Assembly (NCBI RefSeq): GCF_042682525.1
Contig: NZ_JBHUHP010000004.1
Span: 1 to 64,000 of the forward strand
Length of the DNA stretch: 64,000 nucleotides
From: Blastococcus_B deserti
GTDB lineage: Bacteria; Actinomycetota; Actinomycetes; Mycobacteriales; Geodermatophilaceae
Direction of reading: 5' to 3'
Part shown: positions 33,637-42,297 of the stretch, one piece after another
How the letters are laid out: each line of letters starts with the position of its first letter
Position numbering within the stretch: position 1 is the stretch's first letter
Notes under the pieces: generated by a model
Databases searched by the model: none
What the model was told of the DNA's origin: nothing
What the model saw: the letters and a program-made list of their open reading frames with translations, nothing else
Made by a program: the position numbers and the translations under genes

Positions 33637-34413
33637 TCAGCGGAAATCGCGGGTGCGGGCGAGCTCGCGGCCGATGCCCCGGGCGGCGACCTCGAGGACC
33701 GGCACGAGGCGGGCGAGGTCGCGCCGGTGCGGCGGGGCGACGATGCCGAGCGCCGCCGCGACGGCCGGACCGCCCGGGCGCTCCAGCGGCACGGGGACGG
33801 CGAGGGAGGCGGTTCCCGGTGACATCTCCTCCGACGTGCGGGCGTAGCGGCGGCGGCGCACCTCGACCAGTTCGCGCCGCATGCGGCCGGGATCGACCAC
33901 CGTGTGCCGGGTCTGCCGGGTGAGCGAACGCAGCGCCTGCTCCACGACGTCGTCCGGGGCCGCCGCCAGCAGCACCTTGCCGACCCCGGTGGCGTGCAGC
34001 GGGAGCCGGCTGCCCACCTGGCTGACGATCGGCACCGACTCGCGGCCGGAGATCCGCTCGACGTAGAGGGCGTGCAGTCCCTCGCGGACCGCCAGGTGCA
34101 CGGTGTCGCGGATCGTGGTGTGCAGGTCCTGCAGGAACGGCGCGGCGACCTGCCGCAGCTCCGACTGCACCGGGGCCAGGAGGCCGAGGTCCCAGAGCTT
34201 GCGGCCGATCTCGTAACGCCCGTCGGTGCGCCGGATCAGCGCCCCCCAGTCGGCGAGCTCGCCGAGCAGCCGGTGCGCGGTGGTGAGCGGGGTGCCGGAG
34301 CGCTCGGCGATCTCCGACAACGACAGCCGGGGTGCCCCGCTGTCGAAGGCGTCGAGGATGGCCAGCGCGCGCGAGGTCACCGACCGCCCGGGCACCGAGC
34401 TGCGGCCGGCCAT
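33637..34413 (-). CDS. IclR-family regulator of the pob/pca genes
   Basis: A 258-residue IclR-type regulator with an N-terminal winged helix (about 12-70; RALAILDAFDSGAPRLSLSE, IAERSGTPLTTAHRLL) and a C-terminal effector domain (75-250; YVERISGRESVPIVSQVGS, LHATGVGKVLLAAAP). The position between pobA and pcaH, divergent from pcaH, points to a PcaR/PcaU/PobR-like role sensing protocatechuate, 4-hydroxybenzoate or beta-ketoadipate. The ATG has GGGAGGAG 6 nt upstream. The 67-bp spacer to pcaH should hold its operator. Confidence 0.9.
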   Translation of the reverse strand: MAGRSSVPGRSVTSRALAILDAFDSGAPRLSLSEIAERSGTPLTTAHRLLGELADWGALIRRTDGRYEIGRKLWDLGLLAPVQSELRQVAAPFLQDLHTTIRDTVHLAVREGLHALYVERISGRESVPIVSQVGSRLPLHATGVGKVLLAAAPDDVVEQALRSLTRQTRHTVVDPGRMRRELVEVRRRRYARTSEEMSPGTASLAVPVPLERPGGPAVAAALGIVAPPHRRDLARLVPVLEVAARGIGRELARTRDFR

Positions 34414-34480
34414 GCGCGCTCCTCCCGGCCAGTGGAAGTCAGGGCTTGGGCAGCCTATCGGTCGGCCGTACCGTCCGGGC

Positions 34481-35227
34481 ATGACCGGGACCACATCCGG
34501 GAGCCGGCTGCACCTGCCGCGCTACCTGCGTGAGGACGACGCACACCGCACGCCCGTCGGCTTCGCGGACTACCGCAGCACCGGGCTCCGGGCGCCGCTG
34601 CACGCTCCCGTCGACCTGCCGCACCGGCTCACCGAGATCACCGGGCCGCTGCTGGGCGAGGGCCGGGTGACCGCCGCCGACGCGGACCTGACCCGCCAGC
34701 ACGAGGGGGAGCCGCAGGGGCAGCGGATCATCGTGCACGGGCAGGTGCTCGACAGCGACGGCCGGCCGGTGCCGCACACCCTGGTCGAGATCTGGCAGGC
34801 CAACGCCGGCGGCCGGTACCGGCACGTCGTCGACAACTGGCCCTCGCCGCTGGACCCGAACTTCACCGGCCTCGGGCGCTGCCTCACCGACGCCCAGGGG
34901 CGCTACGAGTTCACCACCATCAAGCCCGGCGCCTATCCCTGGGGCAACCACCACAACGCCTGGCGGCCGGCGCACATCCACTTCTCGCTGTTCGGGACCG
35001 CCTTCACCCAGCGCCTGGTGACCCAGATGTACTTCCCGGACGACCCGCTGTTCTTCCAGGACCCGATCTTCAACGCCATCCCCGAGGCGGCGCGGCCCCT
35101 GGCGATCAGCCGCTTCGACTACGAGCGCACCGTCGACAACTGGGCGCTGGCCTTCCAGTGGGACATCGTCCTGCGCGGCAGGGAGCAGACGCCGTTCGAG
35201 ACCGAGGACGACGGGGACGTCGCGTGA
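34481..35227 (+). CDS. pcaH: Protocatechuate 3,4-dioxygenase beta subunit
   Basis: A 248-residue beta chain of the Fe(III) intradiol dioxygenase that opens protocatechuate to 3-carboxy-cis,cis-muconate. All four iron ligands fit the known spacing: Tyr113, Tyr152, His165 and His167 (in RPAHIHFSLFG). The N-terminal helix region resembles Pseudomonas PcaH. It is first in the pcaHGBDC operon. TACCGT lies 6 nt before the ATG and no ribosome site is visible, so the transcript is probably leaderless. The stop overlaps the pcaG start. Confidence 0.96.
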   Translation: MTGTTSGSRLHLPRYLREDDAHRTPVGFADYRSTGLRAPLHAPVDLPHRLTEITGPLLGEGRVTAADADLTRQHEGEPQGQRIIVHGQVLDSDGRPVPHTLVEIWQANAGGRYRHVVDNWPSPLDPNFTGLGRCLTDAQGRYEFTTIKPGAYPWGNHHNAWRPAHIHFSLFGTAFTQRLVTQMYFPDDPLFFQDPIFNAIPEAARPLAISRFDYERTVDNWALAFQWDIVLRGREQTPFETEDDGDVA

Positions 35228-35787
35228 TGACGCTGCACACGACGCCCAGCGCGACGGTCGGTCCCTACCTCGCGATCGGGCTCACCTGGGAGGACGGTCC
35301 CCACGTCGTGGCGCCGGACACCCCGGGAGCCATCTGGATCAGAGGCGCCGTGCACGACGGGAACGGCGACCCGGTCGTCGACGCGATGGTGGAGACCTGG
35401 CAGGCCGACCCCGAGGGCCGGTTCGACCATCCCGACGACCCGCGCGGACCGTCCGCCTACCCCGGCTTCCGCGGCTTCGGCCGCGCGCAGACGGTCGACG
35501 GCGAGTTCGCGATCTGCACCCTCAAGCCCGGGCGGGTGCCCGACGGGGAGGGCGGCCTGCAGGCGCCGCACATCGACGTCTCGGTCTTCGCCCGGGGCCT
35601 GCTCGACCGCGTGGTCACGCGGATCTACTTCGCCGACGAGGCGGAGGCCAACGCCGAGGACGCCGTCCTGCGCTCGCTGGCCTCCGACGACGCCCGGCGC
35701 ACGCTCCTCGCCACGCCGGCCGACGACGGCTACCGCTTCGACGTGTTCCTGCAGGGGGACCGCGAGACGGTCTTCTTCGCGGTATGA
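35227..35787 (+). CDS. pcaG: Protocatechuate 3,4-dioxygenase alpha subunit
   Basis: A 186-residue alpha chain, structurally like PcaH but without the iron ligands; it builds the (alpha-beta) active site and shapes the substrate pocket. It begins TPSATVGPYLAIGLTW and has GDPVVDAMVETWQADPEGRF, TLKPGRVPDGEGGLQAPHID and a C-terminal DVFLQGDRETVFFAV, all family features. The ATG overlaps the pcaH stop by one base; a GTG one codon earlier is also possible. Length is close to that of other PcaG proteins (about 200). Confidence 0.95.
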   Translation: MTLHTTPSATVGPYLAIGLTWEDGPHVVAPDTPGAIWIRGAVHDGNGDPVVDAMVETWQADPEGRFDHPDDPRGPSAYPGFRGFGRAQTVDGEFAICTLKPGRVPDGEGGLQAPHIDVSVFARGLLDRVVTRIYFADEAEANAEDAVLRSLASDDARRTLLATPADDGYRFDVFLQGDRETVFFAV

Positions 35788-35812
35788 ACTGTCCTGTGAC
35801 CGGGGCCCGCGC

Positions 35813-37181
35813 GTGAGCGCACTGTTCGGCGGCACGTTCGCCCGCGGGGGAGCAGCGGCCGCCGTCTCGGACGCCGCCTGGTTCCGGGCCCTGCTCGGCG
35901 TCGAGGCGGCCCTCGCCCGCGCGGCGGCCGGCCTCGGGCTGGTGCCGGCGACGGCCGCCGCCACGGTGGCCGCGGTGTGCGCCGATCCGGCGCGGCTCGA
36001 CCTCGCCACGGTGGTCGCGAAGGCCGCCGACGCGGGCAATCCCGTGCCGCCACTGGTCCGCGCGCTGCAGGACGCCGTCGGCCCGGACGCCGCTCGCGCC
36101 GTCCACGTGGGTGCGACGAGCCAGGACGTGCTGGACACCGCGCTGATGCTGCTGGCCCGGGACGCGATCGCGGCCGTCGACGCGGACCTGGCCGCGGCCG
36201 CCGGTGCCGCGGCCGGCCTGGCGGCCGAGCACCGGGACGACGTCGTCATGGGGCGGACGCTGATGCAGCAGGCGCTGCCCACGACCTTCGGGCTGAAGGC
36301 GGCCGGATGGTTCGTCGGCCTCGACGGCGCCCGGCTGCGGCTGGCCGAGGCGGTCGCCTCGCTGCCGGTCCAGTACGGCGGGGCGGCCGGCACGCTGGCG
36401 GCCAGCTCGGGGTCGGGCCTGGCGCTGCGCACCGCACTTGCGACCGAGCTGGGCCTTGCCGACACCGCGGTGCCCTGGCACACGGTGCGCCTGCCGATCG
36501 CCGACCTCGCCGGTGCCCTCGGGGCGACCGCGGGCGTGCTGGCCACCGTGGCCGTCGACGTGGTGCTCATGGCGCAGACCGAGGTCGCCGAGGTCAGCGA
36601 GGGCGGGGAGGCGCGCGGCGGGTCCTCCGCGATGCCGCACAAGCGCAACCCGGTCGCCGCCATCTCGGCCCGGGCGTGCGCGCGGCGGGCGCCCGGGCTG
36701 GTCGCGACCCTGCTCATGGCGATGGAGCAGGAGCACGAGCGCGCGGCGGGGGCCTGGCACAGCGAGTGGCCCACCCTGACCGACCTGCTGACCACGGTGG
36801 TCGAGGCCGCCGCCTGGCTGGCCGAGAGCCTGAGCGGGCTCCGGCCCGACGCCGCCCGGATGGCCGCCACGGTNNNNNNNNNNNNNNNNNNNNNNNNNNN
36901 NNNNNNNNNNCACGGTGGCCGCCGCGCGCGACCCCGAGCTGGCCGCCGGGCTGGCCGACGCCCTCACCCCGGCGGTCGGCCGGGGTGCCGCCCACGACGC
37001 CGCGGCCGAGGCCGTGCGCGAGGCGGCCCGCGGCGGCCGGTCGCTGCGCGAGGTGATCCGCGCCCGCGGCGACGTCGACGTGGACGCCCTGCTCGCCGCC
37101 GTGCCCGACACCGGAGAGGCCGCGGCGCAGGTCGACGCGGCGCTCGCCGACCACCGCCGACTGATCGAGGGGACCCCATGA
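35813..37181 (+). CDS. pcaB: 3-carboxy-cis,cis-muconate cycloisomerase (contains gap)
   Basis: A fumarase/aspartase-superfamily enzyme converting 3-carboxymuconate to gamma-carboxymuconolactone. Features are NPVPPLVRAL, HVGATSQDVLDTALML and the superfamily signature GGSSAMPHKRNP near residue 270. A 37-base N run interrupts it at 36874-36910, and the two sides are in different frames as written. Both sides share CACGGT, and merging on that overlap restores one frame (MAATVAAARDPELAAG) and gives about 441 residues, the normal length. So the gene is probably intact. The GTG start lies 25 nt after pcaG; the stop overlaps pcaD. Confidence 0.9.
36874..36910. other. Assembly gap (37 N)
   Basis: An N run inside pcaB flanked on the left by CACGGT and on the right by CACGGT. 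The identical flanks suggest two contigs joined with an estimated gap although they really overlap. Confidence 0.95.
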
Positions 37182-37957
37182 GTGCGATCGCCGTGTCCTA
37201 CACCGTCGACGGCGCGGCCGACGCGCCGGTCGTCGTCCTGTCCAACTCGCTGGGAGCCACGCGGGGCATGTGGGATCCGCAGGTGCCCGCCCTCGCGGAG
37301 CGCTTCCGCGTGGTCACCTACGACACCCGAGGGCACGGCGAGTCGCCGGCGCCGGCCGGGCCGTACACCCTGGACGACCTGGTCGACGACGTCGTCGCGC
37401 TGATGGACGAGGTCGGTGCCGAACGGGCGCACTTCGCCGGGCTCTCGCTGGGCGGGATGACCGGGATGCGCCTGGCCGCGCGGGAGCCGGCACGCGTGCA
37501 CCGCCTCGCCCTGCTGTGCACCTCGGCGAAGGCCGACCCGCAGGGCTTCCGGGAGCGGGCGGCGGCCGCCCGGTCCGCGGGCACCGCGTCCCTGGCCTCC
37601 ACCGTGGTCAGCCGTTGGCTCACACCCGCCTACGCCGCCGCCCACCCCGGTCTGGTGGCCCGGCTGGAGGCGATGATCGCCGCGGCCGACGACGAGGGCT
37701 ACGCCGCCTGCGCCGAGGTGGTGGCCGATCTCGACCTGCGCGGCGACCTCGGCCACATCACCGCCCCGACCCTCGTGGTGTCGGGAGCCGAGGACCCGGC
37801 CCTGCCACCGGACCACCAGCGGCTGATCGCCGAGGGCATCCCCGGGGCCGAACTGCTGACCGTGAGCCCGGGCGCCCACCTGCCGAACCTGGAGCAGCCG
37901 CTGCAGGTGACCGGCGCACTGCTCGGCCACTTCGACGCGGCCGGGGCCGCCCGGTGA
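37178..37957 (+). CDS. pcaD: 3-oxoadipate enol-lactonase
   Basis: A 259-residue alpha/beta-hydrolase opening 3-oxoadipate enol-lactone to 3-oxoadipate. The nucleophile elbow is GLSLGGM with Ser90, the acid Asp lies in SGAEDPALPP and the base His in SPGAHLPNLEQP. The oxyanion region NSLGATRGMWDPQV and DTRGHGESPAP are strongly PcaD-like. It overlaps pcaB by 4 nt and pcaC by 4 nt. In many actinobacteria PcaD and PcaC are fused as PcaL; here they remain separate genes. Confidence 0.94.
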   Translation: MSAIAVSYTVDGAADAPVVVLSNSLGATRGMWDPQVPALAERFRVVTYDTRGHGESPAPAGPYTLDDLVDDVVALMDEVGAERAHFAGLSLGGMTGMRLAAREPARVHRLALLCTSAKADPQGFRERAAAARSAGTASLASTVVSRWLTPAYAAAHPGLVARLEAMIAAADDEGYAACAEVVADLDLRGDLGHITAPTLVVSGAEDPALPPDHQRLIAEGIPGAELLTVSPGAHLPNLEQPLQVTGALLGHFDAAGAAR

Positions 37958-38352
37958 GCGAGCCGACGACGGACGACGCGCGGCGCGAGGCCGGCATGCG
38001 GACCCGTCGCGAGGTCCTCGGCGACGCCTGGGTCGACCGGGCCGTGGCGGGCACGACGCCGTTCACCGCCGGCTTCCAGGACTTCATCACCCGCACCGCC
38101 TGGGGCGACCTGTGGCAGCGTCCCGGCCTGGCCCGGCGCGACCGCAGCCTGCTGACCCTGGCCATCACCATCGCGCTCCGGCACTGGGACGAGTTCGCCC
38201 TGCACGTGCGGGCCGCGAAGAACAACGGCCTCACCGACGAGGAGATCGCCGAGGTCATCCAGCACAGCGCGGTCTACGCCGGCGTCCCGGCCGCCAACCA
38301 CGCCTTCAAGGTGGCCGCCCCGATCCTGGAGGAGCTCCGCGGCGAGGGTTGA
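37954..38352 (+). CDS. pcaC: 4-carboxymuconolactone decarboxylase
   Basis: A 132-residue AhpD-like decarboxylase converting 4-carboxymuconolactone to the enol-lactone. Features are RTRREVLGDAWVDRAVAG, RDRSLLTLAITIALRHWDEF, LHVRAAKNNGLTDEEIAEV and HSAVYAGVPAANHAF, with the conserved catalytic His. The GTG start overlaps the pcaD stop in a GTGA junction. It is the last gene of pcaHGBDC. A PcaF thiolase is not present in the window. Confidence 0.94.
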   Translation: MSEPTTDDARREAGMRTRREVLGDAWVDRAVAGTTPFTAGFQDFITRTAWGDLWQRPGLARRDRSLLTLAITIALRHWDEFALHVRAAKNNGLTDEEIAEVIQHSAVYAGVPAANHAFKVAAPILEELRGEG

Positions 38353-38406
38353 GCACCCACCCCGTCGGTTCGTGCACCGGCGGTCGGCTCGTGCACTCGA
38401 TGCGAT

Positions 38407-40038
38407 TCACGCCGGGCGGCCGCGGCCCTCCCGCAGGTAGCGGACCAGCGCGTTGGTCGAGGAGTCCGAGTCGTACTCGGGGGCCCGCTCGCTCTGCAGC
38501 TTCGGGGCGAGCTGGTTGGCCATCACCTTGCCCAGCTCGACCCCCCACTGGTCGAACGAGTTGATGCCCCACACCACGCCCTGGGTGAAGACCCGGTGCT
38601 CGTAGGCCGCGACCAGCTGGCCCAGCGTGCTGGGCGTGAGCTTCGGGGCCACGATGGCGTTCGACGGGCGGTTGCCCGGCATCACCCGGTGCGGCACGAC
38701 CGCCTCCGCCGTCCCCTCGGCGGCCACCTCCTCGGCCGTGCGGCCGAAGGCCAGCGCGCGCGGCTGGGCCAGGAAGTTGGACAGGAACAGGTCGTGCATG
38801 CCGTCGAGGTCGTGATGGGGCTGCGCGAAGGCGATGAAGTCGGCGGGCACGAGCACCGTGCCCTGGTGGAGCAGCTGGTAGAAGGCGTGCTGGCCGTTGG
38901 TGCCCGGCTCCCCCCACACGATCTCACCCGTCGGGACGTCGACCGGTGACCCGTCCAGGGTGACGGACTTGCCGTTCGACTCCATGCACAGCTGCTGCAG
39001 GTAGGCGGGGAACCGCGCGAGGTACTGCGAGTAGGGGAGCACCGCCTGGCTCTGCGCCCCGAAGAAGTCGACGTACCAGAGCGAGATCAGCCCCAGCAGG
39101 GCCGGCACGTTCTCCTCGTACGGCGCGGTGCGGAAGTGCTCGTCGACGGTGTGGAACCCGTCGAGCATGTCCCGGTAGTGGTCCCGCCCGATCGCCACCA
39201 TCAGCGAGAGCCCGATCGCCGAGGTGAACGAGTACCGGCCGCCGACCCAGTCCCAGAAACCGAACATGTTGGCGGTGTCGATGCCGAAGTCGGCGACCTT
39301 CTCGGCATTGGTCGAGACGGCGACGAAGTGCTTCGCGACGGCCTTCTCGTCGCCGCCGAGTCCCTCGACCAGCCAGCGTCGCGCCTCTCGCGCGTTGGTC
39401 AGGGTCTCCTGGGTCGTGAACGTCTTCGACGCCACGATGAACAGGGTCGTGGCGGGGTCGAGGTCGCGGACCGCCTCGGCCAGGTCGGTCGGGTCGATGT
39501 TCGAGACGAACCGGAAGACCAGCGAGCGGTCGGAGTAGTCGCGCAGGGCCAGGTAGGCCATGGCCGGGCCAAGGTCCGAGCCGCCGATCCCGATGTTGAC
39601 CACCGCGCGGATCCGCTCGCCGGTGGAACCGGTCCACGCGCCGCCGCGCACGCGGTCGGCGAAGTCCGCCATCCGCTCGAGCACCTCGTGGACGTCGCGC
39701 CGCACGTCCTGGCCGTCGACCCGCAGCCCGCTCGGCGCCGGGTCGCGCAGGGCGACGTGCAGGACCGCCCGGTCCTCCGTGCCGTTGATGTGCTCGCCCC
39801 GGAACATGGCCTCGGTGCGCTCCCGCAACCCGGCGCGCTCGGCCACGGCCGCCAGCAGCCGGATCGTCTGCCGGGTCAGCCGGTTCTTCGAGTAGTCGAG
39901 GACGAGGTCGCCGGCCCGGCAGGTGAGCTGCTCGCCGCGGTGCGGGTCCTCGGCGAAAAGGTCCCGCAGGTGGCGGTCCCGGACGTCGCGGTGGTGGTCG
40001 GCCAGCGCCTGCCACTCCGCGCTCTCGCTGATGCGCAC
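38407..40038 (-). CDS. pgi: Glucose-6-phosphate isomerase
   Basis: A 543-residue phosphoglucose isomerase interconverting glucose-6-phosphate and fructose-6-phosphate in glycolysis. It has NIGIGGSDLGPAMAYLAL, SKTFTTQET (sugar-phosphate binding), the signature WVGGRYSFTSAIGLS, MESNGKSVTLDG and GVVWGINSFDQWGVELGKV. Length equals the E. coli enzyme (549). The GTG has AGGAGGGG directly upstream. It is an isolated housekeeping gene separating pcaC from the CoA-transferase pair and does not seem part of the aromatic operon. Confidence 0.97.
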   Translation of the reverse strand: MRISESAEWQALADHHRDVRDRHLRDLFAEDPHRGEQLTCRAGDLVLDYSKNRLTRQTIRLLAAVAERAGLRERTEAMFRGEHINGTEDRAVLHVALRDPAPSGLRVDGQDVRRDVHEVLERMADFADRVRGGAWTGSTGERIRAVVNIGIGGSDLGPAMAYLALRDYSDRSLVFRFVSNIDPTDLAEAVRDLDPATTLFIVASKTFTTQETLTNAREARRWLVEGLGGDEKAVAKHFVAVSTNAEKVADFGIDTANMFGFWDWVGGRYSFTSAIGLSLMVAIGRDHYRDMLDGFHTVDEHFRTAPYEENVPALLGLISLWYVDFFGAQSQAVLPYSQYLARFPAYLQQLCMESNGKSVTLDGSPVDVPTGEIVWGEPGTNGQHAFYQLLHQGTVLVPADFIAFAQPHHDLDGMHDLFLSNFLAQPRALAFGRTAEEVAAEGTAEAVVPHRVMPGNRPSNAIVAPKLTPSTLGQLVAAYEHRVFTQGVVWGINSFDQWGVELGKVMANQLAPKLQSERAPEYDSDSSTNALVRYLREGRGRPA

Positions 40039-40175
40039 GTGCCCCTCCTGCTCACGACCGGTGTCCCCGCCCACCTTTTCGCAGCGCGGCGCCGTCGGCG
40101 ACCCGGGGTCCGTCGTCCCGACGGGGTGCGCCGGGCCCCGTCGGCGGCGTCCGGGCGGGCCACGGCGCACTTCTT

Positions 40176-40192
40176 CCGCGCGTTCCGCGCGG
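40176..40192. terminator. Short hairpin downstream of CoA-transferase genes
   Basis: CCGCGCG-TTC-CGCGCGG forms a 7-bp perfect stem just past the stop of the minus-strand CoA-transferase B gene and 138 bp before pgi. Likely an intrinsic terminator without a T-tract. Confidence 0.45.
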
Positions 40193-40196
40193 CAGC

Positions 40197-40865
40197 TCAG
40201 ACGGTGGCAGGCAGGGGCATCGTGCGGACGTCGTCGGCGACGGTCAGCGGGGCGCCGGTGGCGGCCACCACCTCGTCGGCGGTCACGCCCGGCGCGACCT
40301 CGCGCAGCACCAGCCCCTCGTCGGTGACGTCGATGACGGCGAGATCGGTGATGATGCGGTCGACGCAGGCCTTGCCGGTCAGCGGCAGGGTGCACTCCTC
40401 GACGATCTTCGCCGAACCGTCCCGGGCGACGTGCTCCATCATGATGATCACCTTGCGGGCGCCGTGGACCAGGTCCATGGCGCCGCCCATGCCGTTGACC
40501 ATCTTCCCGGGGATGAGCCAGTTGGCCAGGTCGCCCCGCGGGTTGACCTGCATGGCGCCGAGCACGGCCACGTCGAGGTGCTGGCCGCGGATCATCCCGA
40601 ACGACAGCGCCGAGTCGAAGAAGCTGGCGCCGGGCAGGATGGTGACGGTCTCCTTCCCCGCGTTGATGAGGTCGGGGTCCTCCTCGCCCTCGAAGGGGTA
40701 GGGCCCCACACCCAGGATGCCGTTCTCGCTGTGCAGCACCACGTGCACGTCGTCGGGGACGTAGTTGGGCACCAGGGTGGGCATCCCGATGCCGAGGTTG
40801 ACGTACTGCCCGTCCTCCAGCTCGAGGGCCACCCGGGCGGCGAGCTGCTCACGGTCGAGTGCCAT
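40197..40865 (-). CDS. scoB: 3-oxoacid CoA-transferase subunit B
   Basis: A 222-residue beta subunit of a succinyl-CoA:3-oxoacid CoA-transferase. The catalytic Glu is Glu47 in LHSENGILG, preceded by NLGIGMPTLVPNYV and followed by GKMVNGMGGAMDLVHGAR. It transfers CoA from succinyl-CoA to a 3-oxoacid. Near the pca genes, 3-oxoadipate is a likely substrate, which would make it functionally PcaJ, but the sequence looks more like acetoacetate-type ScoB. Its ATG overlaps the scoA stop. Confidence 0.9.
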   Translation of the reverse strand: MALDREQLAARVALELEDGQYVNLGIGMPTLVPNYVPDDVHVVLHSENGILGVGPYPFEGEEDPDLINAGKETVTILPGASFFDSALSFGMIRGQHLDVAVLGAMQVNPRGDLANWLIPGKMVNGMGGAMDLVHGARKVIIMMEHVARDGSAKIVEECTLPLTGKACVDRIITDLAVIDVTDEGLVLREVAPGVTADEVVAATGAPLTVADDVRTMPLPATV

Positions 40866-41689
40866 CAGGCGCGTCCTCCGAAGGTGGGGTCGGTCGGGCC
40901 CTCGTCGCCGGCGGCCGCCGGGGCGTCGAAGCCGGCCTCGCCGCGGGGCCGGGTGGTGCGCTTCTCGATCTTCTTGCCCTCGGGGCCCACGACGACGACG
41001 CGGTCGACGAACACCCCGGGCAGGTGCACGTCCTCGGGCGTGATCTCGCCGGGCTCGACGAGCTCCTCCACCTCCGCGATCGTGATCCGGCCGGCCATGC
41101 CGGCCAGCGGGTTGAAGTTGCGCGCCGACTCGTGGAACACCAGGTTGCCGTGCCGGTCGCCCACGGCGGCGCGGACCAGGCCGAAGTCGGCGGTCAGCGC
41201 GGTCTCGAGCACGTACTGGTGGCCGTCGAAGACCCGCACCTCCTTCGGCGCGCTGGTCTCCACGACATTGCCCTCGGCGTCGTAGCGCACCGGGATGCCG
41301 CCCTCGGCCACCATCGTCCCCACGCCGGTGGGCGTGTAGAAGGCCGGGATGCCGGTGCCGCCGGCGCGCAGCCGCTCGGCCAGCGTGCCCTGCGGCGTCA
41401 GCTCCACCGACAGCTCCCCGGACAGGTAGAGGCGGGCGAGCTCCTTGTTGCCGCCGACGAAGGAGCTGATCGTGCGGCTGATCCGGCCCGCGTAGAGCAG
41501 CACTCCCAGCGCCTGGTCGTCGACGCCGCAGTTGTTGGAGATGGTGGTGAGATCCCGCGCGCCCTGCTCCAGCAGCGCGTCGATCAGAGCGATCGGCACA
41601 CCGCAGAGGCCGAACCCCCCGACCGCCAGCGTGGCGCCGTCGGAGACGTCGGCGACGGCCTCCCGCGCCGAGGCGACGACCTTGTCCAT
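40865..41689 (-). CDS. scoA: 3-oxoacid CoA-transferase subunit A
   Basis: A 274-residue alpha subunit. Features are ATLAVGGFGLCGVPIALIDA (CoA-transferase signature), TTISNNCGVDDQALG, SSFVGGNKELARLYLSGELS and AERLRAGGTGIPAFYTPTGV. The GGNKELARLYLSGEL segment matches ScoA more than PcaI. A charged extension of about 35 residues follows the usual end (EKRTTRPRGEAGFDAP). The ATG has GGAGGGG upstream. It works as a heterodimer or heterotetramer with the B subunit, completing 3-oxoadipate activation if it accepts that acid. Confidence 0.9.
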   Translation of the reverse strand: MDKVVASAREAVADVSDGATLAVGGFGLCGVPIALIDALLEQGARDLTTISNNCGVDDQALGVLLYAGRISRTISSFVGGNKELARLYLSGELSVELTPQGTLAERLRAGGTGIPAFYTPTGVGTMVAEGGIPVRYDAEGNVVETSAPKEVRVFDGHQYVLETALTADFGLVRAAVGDRHGNLVFHESARNFNPLAGMAGRITIAEVEELVEPGEITPEDVHLPGVFVDRVVVVGPEGKKIEKRTTRPRGEAGFDAPAAAGDEGPTDPTFGGRA

Positions 41690-41894
41690 GGTCAGCCCCT
41701 CCGCACGGCGGCGCCGGCGCCCCGCGTCTCTACCCAGTGCGTCCGATCCACCAGCGTGCTCCCATCGCTCAGAACTGCGGTGCCCCAGTATTGCCGCCGA
41801 CGGGCGGATCCCCGACGTGCGGGCACCACTGGACGGAATGGCGGCCGCACCCATGGCGTGGGAACTCCGCGGCCCCGGCCCCCGTTGCGCGGGC

Positions 41895-42278
41895 ATGGAG
41901 CTGACCTGTCCGAAGTGTTCCGGGACCATGCGGACCTACGAGCGCAACGGCGTGCACGTGGACCAGTGCACCGAGTGCCGCGGCATCTTCCTCGACCGCG
42001 GCGAGCTCGACCGGCTGATCGACGCGGAGAACGCCTGGCACGGCGGTGGCACGGCCGCGACGGAGGCCCCGGGTCGTCAGCAGCCGGGCCACCAGCAGCC
42101 CGGCTACCAGCAGCCGTCGCACCAGTCCGCGGGGTCGGGCGCCGGCCTCGGCGCCGTGGTGGGCGAGGTGCTGCGGCAGGTGCAGGGGTCCAAGCACTCC
42201 GGGCACGCGTCGGGGCACTCCTCGGGCAGCTACCACCGGCGCAAGAAGGAGTCCTTCCTGGGCGACCTGTTCGGCTGA
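41895..42278 (+). CDS. TFIIB-type zinc-ribbon protein
   Basis: A 127-residue protein starting MELTCPKCSGTM with two CxxC pairs (CPKC and CTEC), the zf-TFIIB zinc ribbon, ending in GIFLDRGELDRLID. The rest is low-complexity: Gln/Pro/His repeats (three to four QQPGH/QQPGY/QQPSH units), a Ser/His/Gly stretch and a basic YHRRKKESFLGDLFG end. The function of this widespread actinobacterial and proteobacterial family is unknown. It is divergent from scoA across about 205 bp that holds both promoters. Confidence 0.85.
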   Translation: MELTCPKCSGTMRTYERNGVHVDQCTECRGIFLDRGELDRLIDAENAWHGGGTAATEAPGRQQPGHQQPGYQQPSHQSAGSGAGLGAVVGEVLRQVQGSKHSGHASGHSSGSYHRRKKESFLGDLFG

Positions 42279-42297
42279 GGCCGGCTGCGCCGGGCGG

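Noticed and set aside
35813..37957. PcaB-PcaD fusion protein read through the N gap
   Set aside because: The read-through frame after the gap is Arg/Gly-rich nonsense; the gap length is arbitrary and both genes have separate, well-supported frames.
40197..41689. Naming the CoA-transferase pair pcaI/pcaJ
   Set aside because: Sequence features (GGNKELARLYLSGEL) favour ScoAB; only position supports pcaIJ.
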